DNA from: Acropora yongei
Lineage: Eukaryota > Cnidaria > Anthozoa > Scleractinia > Acroporidae
NCBI GenBank assembly: GCA_014634225.1
Contig: BLFN01000954.1
Coordinates: 1,827,175-1,839,674 of the forward strand
DNA length: 12,500 nucleotides
Reading direction: 5' to 3'
Every line of letters starts with the position of its first letter. Position 1 is the first letter of the stretch. The position numbers were made by a program, and so were the translations under genes. Positions 1 to 9,755 of the stretch are shown in pieces. The notes under the pieces were generated by a model that worked only from the letters and a program-made list of their open reading frames with translations, made no database searches and had not been told where the DNA came from.

Positions 1-12
1 GGTTTCTCTTAC
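1..12 (-). other. 5' end of the intron of copy A
   Basis: Directly after the GAG codon at 15-13, the minus strand reads GTAAGAGAAACC. This is a strong splice donor at the same codon and phase as the donor of copy B. Only 12 intron bases are in the window. Confidence 0.8.
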
Positions 13-498
13 CTCGAACGCCCACCCGTTGGATGGATGCGCTTCTTCGATATAGACGGTGAGGAAGTCGGCCATGTCTTTAAATTGACGAACTATCTCT
101 AGAAATTCTTGAGTTCTTGCTCTGAACACAGGGCACGACCAACTGCCAAAATTGAGAACAAGGGGTCGGTTTCCACGGCAAAAGTTTAGTAAATGGGGAT
201 GAGAAGCACCGTCCAATGTCACGACTGAAGGATTGGGCGCACGCTGTCCAAAGCGCGCTGACTTTTGAAGGTCGCCGAGAATTGTAGAACGCACTGATTG
301 GAACATGTTCCACGAAAACAGCGAACCCCAGTAGTCGTCTATTGGCAAGTCTAGTGTCGTGATTGCCTTGGTCATCTTACCTACGACCCGTTTACTATAA
401 GGAACGAGGCGTAAAATGCGAAGGCAAATAAACGCCCAAAGGAGTAAAACAGTTCCCGCGAAATTATGAAACGCAGTTGACACTTTATGCAGCATCAT
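13..498 (-). CDS. Iodothyronine-deiodinase-like protein, copy A, exon 1 (3' part outside window)
   Basis: First coding exon of a deiodinase-family membrane thiol oxidoreductase; vertebrate members remove iodine from thyroid hormones. The 162 codons seen are open. Residues about 13-33 form one hydrophobic membrane anchor followed by basic residues (SKR). The thioredoxin-like domain follows: DDYW at 54-57, then NFGSWSCPVFRAR at 116-128, with C122 (TGC) where vertebrate enzymes have selenocysteine, then ADFLTVYIEEAHPSNGWAF at 143-161, with E152 and H154 in the conserved EEAH motif. The start is the first of two adjacent ATGs; an in-frame TGA lies one codon upstream (GCC between), which fixes the N-terminus. 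The exon ends GAG|GTAAGA in phase 0, the same codon as in copy B. The remaining roughly 95 codons should lie left of position 1. In the last 55 codons 38 residues match copy B; the N-terminal part is more diverged. Family call is firm from motifs; substrate is inferred. Confidence 0.9.
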
Positions 499-890
499 GG
501 CTCAACGACACGTCTTTCTTTTTTCCGATCTACTCTGGTCGGATGACTGCAGATTTTAATCTGTGAGGAGGACCTTCTCAATTTATACTCACTCAGCAGC
601 GAAGGAATTTCAAAAATTTTTGATCAAGAGAATTAATTTAAAAACATTTGCGGCATAAGTGACCTTTCACATGGCCCTTTCGTGAGGTAGAGATGACAAG
701 CTTGTTTCTTGAACACAAGTGCTACGAAAACATAACCGGAATTAGCAAACGGACTCACGCACGGATGGTTTTTTTCCTCGATCTCAAACGCCGTACCTGA
801 CTGTGAGTCATTTGGGAATGGTCGTGGTTGTTGCCAGTTTCCCTGCTTATGTCAGAGTGTTGTTGAATTTTCAATGCTTAGCCCCACTGC

Positions 891-927
891 TTTATATATT
901 TTTCGTTTCCTAAGTGACCCCAATTGG
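891..927 (-). promoter_or_regulatory. Candidate core promoter (CCAAT and TATA box) for copy A
   Basis: On the minus strand, TATATAAAG occurs at about 898-890, preceded some 25 bp upstream by CCAAT at 927-923. The TATA motif matches the consensus well and faces copy A. Transcription would start near 865-870, leaving a leader of about 370 nt to the ATG at 498. That leader contains other ATGs, so it may be spliced or the true start may lie elsewhere. The CCAAT-TATA spacing is shorter than usual. Confidence 0.35.
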
Positions 928-3195
928 CTCTAAAATTGAGGTCATCACGAAAAGGTTGTCTTATGTCCTAAAGCTCTTAACATGAAGCATTGATACCTTA
1001 TAAAGACATTGCCTCCAGCCCATCCATTGGAGCTTCACTTGGCTTGTTCAACAACTTAATCCCATGTTAAAATTAATATATTTGGAAAACACATTTTGTT
1101 GTTAGGCACTGATTTTCTTTTTTCAAAGCGAAAACAAGAGCATAACTGATTGCATTTTGTTTTTCAGTGTGGATCTGTATAAATATTATTCAAACAGATT
1201 CCCAGGATTAATACAGCGAGAGACTGATATTACATGTTTTGGGGTAATCTCGATCACCTTTTTGTTTCGTAACTTTGCACTCTCTCACCACAGTATGTGG
1301 TCGGGTTAAACAAGAACCCTTGACACTTGTAAACATTGGCGGTGTACTTGTACCACACGAAAACCAATGTTCGCTTTCCCACAAGGATTTCTGCAACTTC
1401 ATGTTTGCTTCTTAAGAATTAATAGTTTTAAAAAAACGAACAAACAAACGCAACGCTTTTCAAATGCCCAAAGTTTGTCTGTAAGAGGAAAACATGAGTG
1501 AATGTCTTTTCGAAAACTTGTATTCTTGTTGATCATGGCTTTCAAGAGAAACTGTTGCATTGAAAAAGTTTCGTTCGAGCGGGTTTTTTTATGTTTACAT
1601 TTCAACCGATCAAGAGTTTAACCTTAGCTTTTTTGGTTCAATTTGGCAGATAAGACTGAAGAGATGTTTAACCAACTCAAGAAATCCAGGGAATAGCTAA
1701 GGCAAAAGCAGGAAGTGATAGATAAAGTTTATCGCATAAGTTTTTTAAGTAAAAAAAGAAAACTTAAATAGACACCACTGTTTTTAGCAATCACGAATGA
1801 GATCAACGCATGTTTGAACTCGTAGTATCTATTGCTCGGCTGATATCGACATTAACAAAACGGTTCACAGTCCGTGTTTTGACAAATTCAAAAGGACATC
1901 GAAATTGCATGTGCGATTAAAGTTAAGTACTCTGTACCGGCAGTCTAAGCACTTGTAAGTACAATTCTGCTGTGCGCGTGCGTCAACCAAAGGATACGTG
2001 AAGAAATTCATGGCAATCAACTCGCATTTGTCCTCGTTATATTAAATATTTAAGGACTGAACATTTGCAGAATTAGTAGCGATTATAATACTGAAATTAT
2101 GGCGGAAAGAAAACACTTAAAGTATTTGTTACGGAATATTGATTCTGGGAGATGTATATTGTCCATTTTTAACTAGTACAGTTGTATCTTAATTCAATCG
2201 AGTCATCAACAACTCCTAGTACCCAATTGCACTTTGATGACGTCTTCCTTTGTAAGATAGCGTAGGTTCAAACCTCTTTTTGTTCGAAACTGTGTCATAC
2301 CCCAAAATTCTGAGGCCTTGCAAGCCCTTAAAATATTGAAATACAAAAAAAGAAGACTATGCACCGGCGCGGGCGGGAATGATCTTCAATTTTAGCTTAC
2401 GAAAAAGAAAAACAAAAAATTTGTCAGCACGTAACTAAGTAAGGCAAGAAGCAAGAGTCGACACCCGTCCACGTTTAAAAAAAAATTAATCATCAATGTT
2501 TCGAATTATGTAAAAATTCGCCCGAGGAGCTTTTGTGAAACTTCGCGTGACCTAACCTGCGTGTTTTTGGCTGTTTATCACAATTGCAAACAGAAGGCTA
2601 GAGCACGCGATCACAATGACATTGCAAATTCCCCTGAAAAAGCAAACTATTAGTCTCTTATTCACATTAATGCTGTATGGCTGAACATCTTTTGCATTTT
2701 TGTACGAGCGGGATAAATAAAACAAATTTATAGCATTCTTTCGGAATCGCTTTATTGATACAACCCAAACAGTTATCAATACGACTTTAACCGGCTTCAG
2801 TTTACGTGGTTAAGAGCGATGCTAAAACTTGCAGTTTAAAGGTTTTTCAATAAAAAATATATATACTTAATAACAGGCGAACAAGTAGAAGTATTTCAAA
2901 ATGTAGTTTTCATATGCAAGCTAAGGTTTGCCTCAATCTGACAAATAACAGCTGTTTTCGGACTCGTTGCAAACACATTGCATGACGGCTATTCGCAAAA
3001 TTAACTCATCAGACAGTCAAACCAAAACACGTCACAAGATTTTGCGTTCAGCCAGCTTTGGCAAACCTGCATAGATGCCACAGACAATAACAAACTGAAA
3101 AGATAATTTTCTCCTGGACTCCAACGCTCTTCATTTTCTGTGGTTTTTTGACGAAAATGTCAAGAATTTTGATGATAGTTTTCTATAACTATATT

Positions 3196-3243
3196 CTGCT
3201 CTTTGGCCTAAAGAGCTTTTTTGAGGGCCCTTTCAAAAAGCAG
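3196..3243. repeat. Pair of adjacent small inverted repeats
   Basis: At 3198-3216 GCTCTTT and AAAGAGC flank a 5-base centre. Immediately after, CTTTTTTGA and TCAAAAAG flank GGGCCCT-type sequence at 3216-3240. The outer ends CTGCT (3196-3200) and AGCAG (3239-3243) are also complementary, so the whole block can fold on itself. No function is known to me; it may be an eroded palindromic element. Confidence 0.4.
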
Positions 3244-4082
3244 TATATTTCTCAGATTTATTACTCTTTCTGATATGGAGAAAGTTCCATTTTTTTATGC
3301 TTGGTCTTATTAAGTGTTTTGTTTTTCAGCTGTCCTTTAAGCATACAAATTAACACTTGTTGTGGATGATTTACTTGATACAAGATATCACTTGAACACT
3401 TCTACACCATTTCATATTACTCAAATTTGAATTTTATCTTCTGCGATACTTTCCACTCTTCAAGCGTATAAGGGTTCTAGAATTCTGCAAAGAAAGACGT
3501 ATTTGCGTTTTGAAGTGACCCACTCACTTTTACGCCAAAAAACGCCAAAGTTGTTCACCGTTTGTACCTATGCTATGACGCAAAAAGATAGTTCACGTCA
3601 TTGCGTGTATTCGAGTCGTTCACTGTTCACTTGAGATGAAGTAGCTGCCATCGCGCTTACACCCCAACAACACTCGGATCCAATATAAGGGTATTGACTG
3701 AAACGTTGAAAGGAACGAAATGCTCTCGCACAAGCCTGGTATTTTCCGCAAGCGTGTGCACCGCTAACAATTTCCATTTAGTACGTTTCATCATGTTAGC
3801 TGTTAAACCGTCCAAAACTGTTTTTCCATGGACGTCGCCGGATTTGAAAAATAATCTGGGTCCATTGTGTTTTTGTGATAAAGGCCGACTTGTCTGGTAT
3901 TGAGGTATGCTGGGAGACTCGTGTCTAATAAAAGAAGGAAACCGTTACAAGTGTTCCCTGTCAAAGCGCAGCAAACTAACGTAAAGCGTGTTGTCCTCCT
4001 TCATTCAAAACATGAACATGAATCATCCGCAATTCGGACAAAACGACAATTGCAAGAACACATGTTTACAATTGTTTCTTTT

Positions 4083-4088
4083 TTTATT
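4083..4088 (-). terminator. Candidate polyadenylation signal AATAAA of copy B
   Basis: This is the first exact AATAAA I find on the minus strand downstream of the copy B stop at 4880; it would give a 3' UTR of about 800 nt. A TGTGTTCTTG stretch follows some 25-40 bases further on, as expected of a GU-rich downstream element. Variant signals closer to the stop cannot be excluded. Confidence 0.3.
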
Positions 4089-4879
4089 TGTTCTTTAGAA
4101 GCAAGAAATTAAGAGAATGCCCTAAAGGTTACGAACGTGATGTACTTAGATCATTAATGACTTTTCGGTGAAAGCAAACCGCCTCATTTTGCATGATGGT
4201 CGCCTTATTTTCTGGTTTTGGTTGAAAAGGTCATCGATGCGTGCTCAGTGCATATATAAACTTATGTCTCATGATGGATTCTTGACTGATATGTATATAT
4301 TGGCTTAAAGTATGTCTACAACTCATATCTATGATAGTTTTTCTCTTTGTCCATTTCCAATGGCCCTAGGCCACGCATACTACGGTACACTTGCACACCA
4401 CGTGCGGGACAGCTTGCGTTAATGAGATACGCGCGTGTCTCCTTTACTCTCACACTTATAAAGTGTCCCTTATTTTTTCTTTCTTTTTCCAGATTTAAGT
4501 CTGAAAAAAAATACTATAATCAACTTTGAAAGCTGAAGTGACATTGGAAATATTGCAATGAAAGGAAAAAAAACGAACAAACACAACGTTGGCTGTTCAA
4601 TTTGGTTCGAGCGGTTAAAATCAGTCAGACGTTCTAGTCACACTTAAGAAATTTTCATGTCTGTATTCATTGGAATTCGTTAAAATAATAACACGAAAGT
4701 AAACTAATTAAGTAGCTTCTGTTGTATAGCCACAGGTAAACATTTCAAATAGCTGGCATCCAAGGGACGTATGTTGCGTCTTGTCTCTGTCTGGAGGTCT
4801 CTTCAACTGAAGGATAAGCATTTACGTCAGATCAAAGTTACTTCGTGGAAACCCCATGACTAGAAACATTTTCTTCAAC

Positions 4880-7444
4880 CTAGGCTCTGTGTCTTGTATT
4901 TTTCTGGTACGTGGTGCTGTAGGATTGAAGCCACTCCTTCACTTCATTTAGGTTATAAAACGTGGGTCCAACACCACCAGCATATTCTACATTTCTCCCT
5001 TTCAGAATGAACAGTCTGATGGGCATTCCGGCGTAAGCTTTGTTTGTCGTGTCTCCCATGTTGTCTACAACGATGGGACAGTCAAATGCCACTGTGTCCA
5101 GCATCACTTGCGCTGCAGCGCATCTTTGCTCCAGTGTTTGATGTTTGGGAATAGTAACATTGTTCTAAATGGAAGAGAATATAATTTGCTTAGCCAGTTT
5201 ACTAAGTTAAGCCCACGCCAAAAGTTACGGCAAAAGATCTTGGGAAGAAAAATTAATGGGCCAATGAAAATGATATGGTATTCAAAGTACATTGTAGGTG
5301 TGAACTGAGCCAAACTCCTTAAAAATTCGAGACTAATAGAGAGCACCGTTCCGTTGTCTTTGCATAGAGGCTGTGTGCAGTGTTTATCGTCTCACTCCCA
5401 GATTTACGAGATGTCCTACAATGTTGAAGGGTTTCATCAATGAGAAAAAGTCTCTCGCATTAACAAACCTGCTTAGTTCCTTAGCTTAATTGGGGACGTA
5501 CTTCAAGTAAAGTGGATGAATGGATTTCTGGAGCATTTCGAAAAAGGAACAATGTTAAAAGGGCGGAAATTATATATAGTCGAAAATTTCAGATGGGAAA
5601 GTCAGAGAATGGTTTGTTGAAACTTACTGGCAAAAAAGGAGAAAACGATACCAGCAGTGACTGATCTGTTAAGGTTATGGTTGGGATTACGTAGTATGTA
5701 AATGCAATCTTCACGCACAAAGAACACTTTGGCGTGGAGATACATCTTACTCTGTTTCAGCGGGAAAAGCGAAGAACGAAATCAAATTAAAATTGCGACA
5801 GATAAACCGTCACACTTATGGATTACATTTAGTGCCAAAACCCTAAGAACAACAAACTGTAAAGACCAAGTGATAAACAGAACAAATTGGGTTGGAGGAT
5901 TTCGATTTGAAAGGTCACATTTTGGATTTCAAAGGTTAGGGACCACCACGATGTGTAGTAATGCAGCGCCACGGCAAGAAGTTATGTGATGGTCGGCTAT
6001 CTGTTAAAGAGTCGGTCAAGACCTTCGTAAATAAAAAATGACTGAGGTTTAAACAATGTACGTAATGCCTTGGTTTGGTGCCAATTCAAACAATAGGCTT
6101 CAGGGGTTTTCGGCACTGATTTTCGAGCTTTCATCGATGTGGTTCCTGAGTTGCGCCCTTGTACTATTATGAATATTCTTGTTGAAATGGTATTTTTCAC
6201 AGTTTCAAATTGTCTGCTACTGTGAAGGAATCTAAAGCAAAAAGGAAACTGGAAGTAAGAGAGATAAATTAGAACTACGAGGCCAGGACTTTGGTTTATG
6301 AAGAAAATCTTTTCTGGGGAAAAATAGGCTCAGTAAACAACGAATTTCCACTGAAGGGAAAATGTGTAAAATTCGTTAGCTTGAAAAAGTGACCCTCAAA
6401 GGCCAAAAGATGAATAAATCACTACTTTCAAAAAAAGTGCTGAGTTTTAAGATTAATTCATGAAATGCGATTTTTATGCAAGCCTGAACGCATTGATCTC
6501 GTTTTGCACGCGTAGAGTTTCCTCTTTCATACCAGATGGTAGTTGTGGCGAGTGAAGGTTTTTCAAAAATAAACACACATGCTCTCTATGTCAAATTGTC
6601 GTTGTAAGTTAGTAAGGAACACAAAATAGCGGTCGCTACAATTTCCTCCTATTACATCCCATTAATCCCATGTCGAACAATATCTAGAGGCGTACGACTT
6701 TCCCTTTGTTAGCTAATATCTGAAAACCTGCATTTCGGTGGAATTTTAAGAAAACCTTCCCTGATTTATGAAGTGAGACGATAACATTTCGCCCCAAGGA
6801 CCTATAGGGATCATTGAAAATATTTAGGTTTGGTGTTCGTGTAGGAAATTTGATTTTCATGAAACCTTGGGGCTCGAGTTTCAGTAAGCCTCTTTTATAA
6901 TGTCTGGAGGTCTGACTTAACTCTTCACACATAGACGTCGTTTTCTTACCTTAAAAGCCCACCCATCGCATGGATGCGCTTCTTCTACGTAAACTGTCAA
7001 AAAATCAGCCACGTCACTATATTCACCTACGATACTGAGGAATTGGTCCACTCTGGCTCTAAAAACAGGGCAGGTCCAACTGCAGAAATTGATAACTAAT
7101 GGACGATTCCCCTCGGAAAAGTCCAGTAGCTGATGACGTGATCGGCCATCCACCGCAAAAACATGAGAGTCTGGGGCGGAATCTCCAGCTTCGCGAACAG
7201 ATTTCTGAAGCTCAAGCAAAATGGACGAGCGCATGGAGTCAAACATAGGACGCGTAAATAATGATTGCCAGTAGTCGTCTTGTTGCATCTTAACGGTCGC
7301 AATTTTCTTCATCAATTCGACGAGAATCCATTGTGCACACGGAAAAAGTTGCACAAGTCGGCAGATAATGAAGGCAAGCAAGAGAACTAGTGAGCCAGTA
7401 TAGTACTTCGCAAGCACTGATATATCGCTCCAATTCAGCAGCAT
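4880..7444 (-). CDS. Iodothyronine-deiodinase-like protein, copy B, complete two-exon gene (exons 6950-7444 and 4880-5164)
   Basis: Complete deiodinase-family gene, join(4880..5164, 6950..7444) on the minus strand, predicted 259 aa, close to the usual 250-280 aa of the family. Exon 1 encodes residues 1-165: a hydrophobic anchor at about 16-36, DDYW at 56-59, NFCSWTCPVFRAR at 119-131 and ADFLTVYVEEAHPCDGWAF at 146-164. C125 (TGC) replaces the catalytic selenocysteine; E155 and H157 match the catalytic EEAH motif. Exon 2 encodes 166-259: NNVTIPKHQTLEQR with H173, 16 residues after H157 as in vertebrate DIO1 (His158/His174), then CPIVVD at 194-199, YAGMP at 209-213 and the GGVGP turn at 228-232, ending in TAG. 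The start is the first ATG after an in-frame TAG and has A at -3. Odd points: C121 replaces the usual Gly, giving CSWTC, and Trp occupies the position two before the catalytic residue. Likely an ER or plasma-membrane reductase; substrate unknown. Confidence 0.92.
5165..6949 (-). other. Intron of deiodinase-like copy B
   Basis: The intron begins AAG|GTAAGAAA after codon 165 and ends TTTAG|AAC, phase 0. Joining here restores the family motif W-A-F-K-N-N, which spans an exon boundary in this gene, so both splice sites are well supported. The acceptor has a weak pyrimidine tract. The interior (1,785 bp) holds several open frames of 66-95 codons on both strands, including one at 5702-5989, but none has recognisable motifs, and I see no nested gene or repeat that I can name. 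Confidence 0.88.
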
Positions 7445-9470
7445 GTTACCAAATAGATCTTGTATCTAACGACAAATTTTGCGAAGGAGCTGCTTTCTTC
7501 GCGGTGTCTCGAGCAGGAATGACCCAAGCCAGGAGAATGCCGAGAATTTATTTAACCGCGTTCTTTTCATTGTTGTTTTGTTAAATCTACCAATGCCAGT
7601 ACGTCACTTGATTCCGCTCCAGATGATCGGTTGAATAAGGGAGAGATTAACCGTATTGGTTTGTTTGGTCTACTTACTTTTGGTATTTAGTGATGACGGC
7701 TTTCCAAATAAATTAAACACAACCCTTCACAGCAGTATACCTCTGCGTGCATAAGACACAACCATGAATATAGCTAAGCACCTTTTACTTGAAGCAGTTT
7801 CTTTGACCCTCATTTGTTCCGGAAGGCATGATCATCACGCAAACCCTGCAAGACTCGTCTTGGTGTTGCTCGGTCAACTTCCCTCTTAACTCTTGCCAAA
7901 AAGTCTCCGGCTAAACGCATTCAGCCACAAAAGTCTCTGGCTCTTTCAGCCAATGTTCTGCACAGATGTACACTCAGCGATTCCAGTCTGCGCTCAAAAT
8001 AGAGAAGCTCAGGGGAAAAAGCTAAATTTACGTTTGTTCATGCTGAGTCGGTTGCTTTTTCACAGGTGACGCTATGCCTGCAAGTTTTACGTGATTTGCA
8101 CGCATGTAAACAAATGCAACTTCAATCACGCGATGAACTACCCACTGGCTCACGCAAAATGCGAGAACTCACGCTCCGCCAGTTTCAAGGAACTTCACTA
8201 GAAAGGTTCCACTGCTTGCATGAAGGAAATGACATCAGAATTAAGGTTTGAACTTCCGTTGAATATAATTGAGCAAATGAGTCTTTCCGTCATCTCAAGC
8301 TCTCAGCGTGCCGTCTTTGTAGAGCAATTAACAGCCTCGAAGAGGACGAATGTCGGTCGCAGAGAATTTAAAGAGGCATTTGGCGTCGATTGGCTTAGGT
8401 TTTGACATTTTAACCCCTACGGCAAATAACGTTAGATCATTACGAAGACAAGTGTTTATGCTTCAGCAATCAAGGCTCGTAAAAACTTGTTGAAAACACG
8501 CCGCAAATAAACCAAAAAGTTAACACCAGAGCATATGCGTCAGTCTTCTTGGACAAGTGCAGATATCAGAAAAAGTTGAACTTTAATTGTTGATGTATCA
8601 CCTCTTTTTCAAATGCTCTGTTTTGTCAAAAAGACATTTGAAATCTGGATTTGGAGGATCAAAGATCTGACTGTACTGAATGATCTGTCAAATGGGAGAC
8701 AAAGTGAATTTAAATTGGATTTACAGCTGTAAAGCGCTGATTGTAGGAAATAATCTAAAAAGGCTTGCCTGTATAACCTGCAACTACTGGCTTGGGGCGG
8801 TTTTATGGACAGGCTGATAAGTCATACAGTGCTTCAGCTTTCTTGTTGAAACGAAAAGCCTTTGTATATTTGGCAAAACAATTGCAACTACTTGATTAAT
8901 CATGTTTTCTTTCTTTTTAAGATTAAGTTTATTCTTGGAGAAATGTTATTTTAACTCTTTCGACTGCTTGGAAAACTACTGCGGTGCGTTCGTGAAAAAT
9001 AGAAACAGGCTAAAAGCATGATCTTATAGACTGAATTGTAGTTATTTCAGTTATTCATACCTGAAATATTTTTCTAGTTGCAAATCTTGGAAAATAAATT
9101 ACACAATCTGCTATTACCATAGCCATTTGGAACAAATTTTCCTGAATTTTACGAATTTTAGGATTGCAAGATTTTGGAAAAATCGAGGCTTTCAGAAAAT
9201 TAAGAAAAGATTGTTTTGTTCGGAGCTTAAGAATAAGACCAAAACCCACAAAACAAAAAAAAAAACAATTGTAGACAAAACACTTGCAGACTTACTTAAG
9301 TTATACCAGATGACTGAATTTTCCCTAAACTAGTTATTAAGATCGTCGAAATAGCGACCGTGCACAGAAAGGCAAGTCTTAGTTAATATCGCTAATTTTC
9401 AAGTAAGATTTACCTTTGTTATAATAACGTAAGATCCGTTATTCTTGTATTGCTTAAACCTTTTTTGTTG
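7445..9470. other. Region upstream of copy B without a supported gene
   Basis: This should contain the copy B promoter and any untranslated exon, but I find no clear TATA box on the minus strand. Imperfect direct copies of a motif of about 17 bases (AAAAGTCTC/TCTGGCT type) lie at 7896-7912 and 7925-7942. A pyrimidine-rich stretch ending in CAG at about 8065 precedes an open frame at 8066-8251, but its translation resembles nothing I recognise. A-rich, low-complexity sequence lies at about 9238-9270. Confidence 0.5.
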
Positions 9471-9755
9471 ATGGTTTGGCACAAAATACTCTTGGGGTTC
9501 CTCTTCCTATTGCGTAGTTTTCGTGAGATATTTCCTGAGCCACAAAAGAACGAAGAAGATCCGAGAGGTGAGCGGAATATTGGCCACTTTTAACTGTCAA
9601 ACTATGGAATTAGATGTTTCAATTTTACTTCGAAAACCTGTCTTCCAGTTTTGCTGAACCCTTCAAACCGTGACCCTGGAGAGTGTGGCGAACAGAACTG
9701 CATATTTTACACGATTTTTTCAATGTTTTACCCTTTTGGTAAAACAGCAATGTGA
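9471..9755 (+). CDS. Speculative two-exon small secreted-peptide gene
   Basis: Tentative model join(9471..9567, 9649..9755), 67 aa. The ATG at 9471 opens a peptide whose residues 6-14 (ILLGFLFLL) form a signal-peptide-like hydrophobic core after a short basic start, followed by a polar, acidic stretch (PEPQKNEEDPR). The frame then meets a good donor, GAG|GTGAGC. An acceptor CTGTCTTCCAG lies 81 bp on and restores the frame in phase 1, adding NPSNRDPGECGEQNC with two cysteines, then an aromatic-rich tail and a TGA. A second possible donor, TTTG|GTAAAA, near 9738 could extend the gene. Against it: weak start context (T at -3), a very short intron, no AxA cleavage site, no known homologue. It may be chance. 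Confidence 0.2.

Larger units (their letters stand above)
499..4879. other. Intergenic region between the tandem deiodinase-like genes
   Basis: About 4.4 kb separates the stop of copy B from the start of copy A. It is AT-rich and broken by frequent stops in all frames. The open frames of 60-75 codons (for example 3694-3903, 3900-4112, 2552-2779) show no domain, conserved motif or convincing splice context. Contents I can point to are the promoter candidate near 890-927, a hairpin cluster at 3196-3243, the AATAAA at 4083-4088 and scattered short A/T runs. I see no third deiodinase fragment here. Confidence 0.6.

Noticed and set aside
80..313. Minus-strand open frame of 77 codons
   Set aside because: Out-of-frame shadow of copy A exon 1; its translation lacks the motifs that the correct frame carries.
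372..385. GTAGGTAAGATG on the minus strand inside copy A exon 1, resembling a splice donor
   Set aside because: The frame reads through into the conserved domain, and copy B has an uninterrupted frame of about the same length across this place.
2262..2284. GGTTCAAACC followed by CTTTTT, resembling a tRNA B box and pol III terminator
   Set aside because: No A box at the right distance, and the bases flanking the loop do not form a T stem and acceptor stem.
4100..4880. Search for a SECIS element downstream of copy B
   Set aside because: No convincing SECIS fold could be recognised by eye, and the catalytic codon is TGC, so none is required; a SECIS-search program would settle whether a remnant exists.
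5108..5308. Plus-strand open frame of 66 codons and the minus-strand frame 5104-5346
   Set aside because: They overlap copy B exon 2 and its acceptor in other frames; the conserved deiodinase frame explains this DNA.
5702..5989. 95-codon plus-strand open frame in the intron of copy B
   Set aside because: No domain, signal or splice context; length is within what chance allows in this much DNA.
7096..7302. Minus-strand open frame of 68 codons
   Set aside because: Shadow of copy B exon 1 in another frame.
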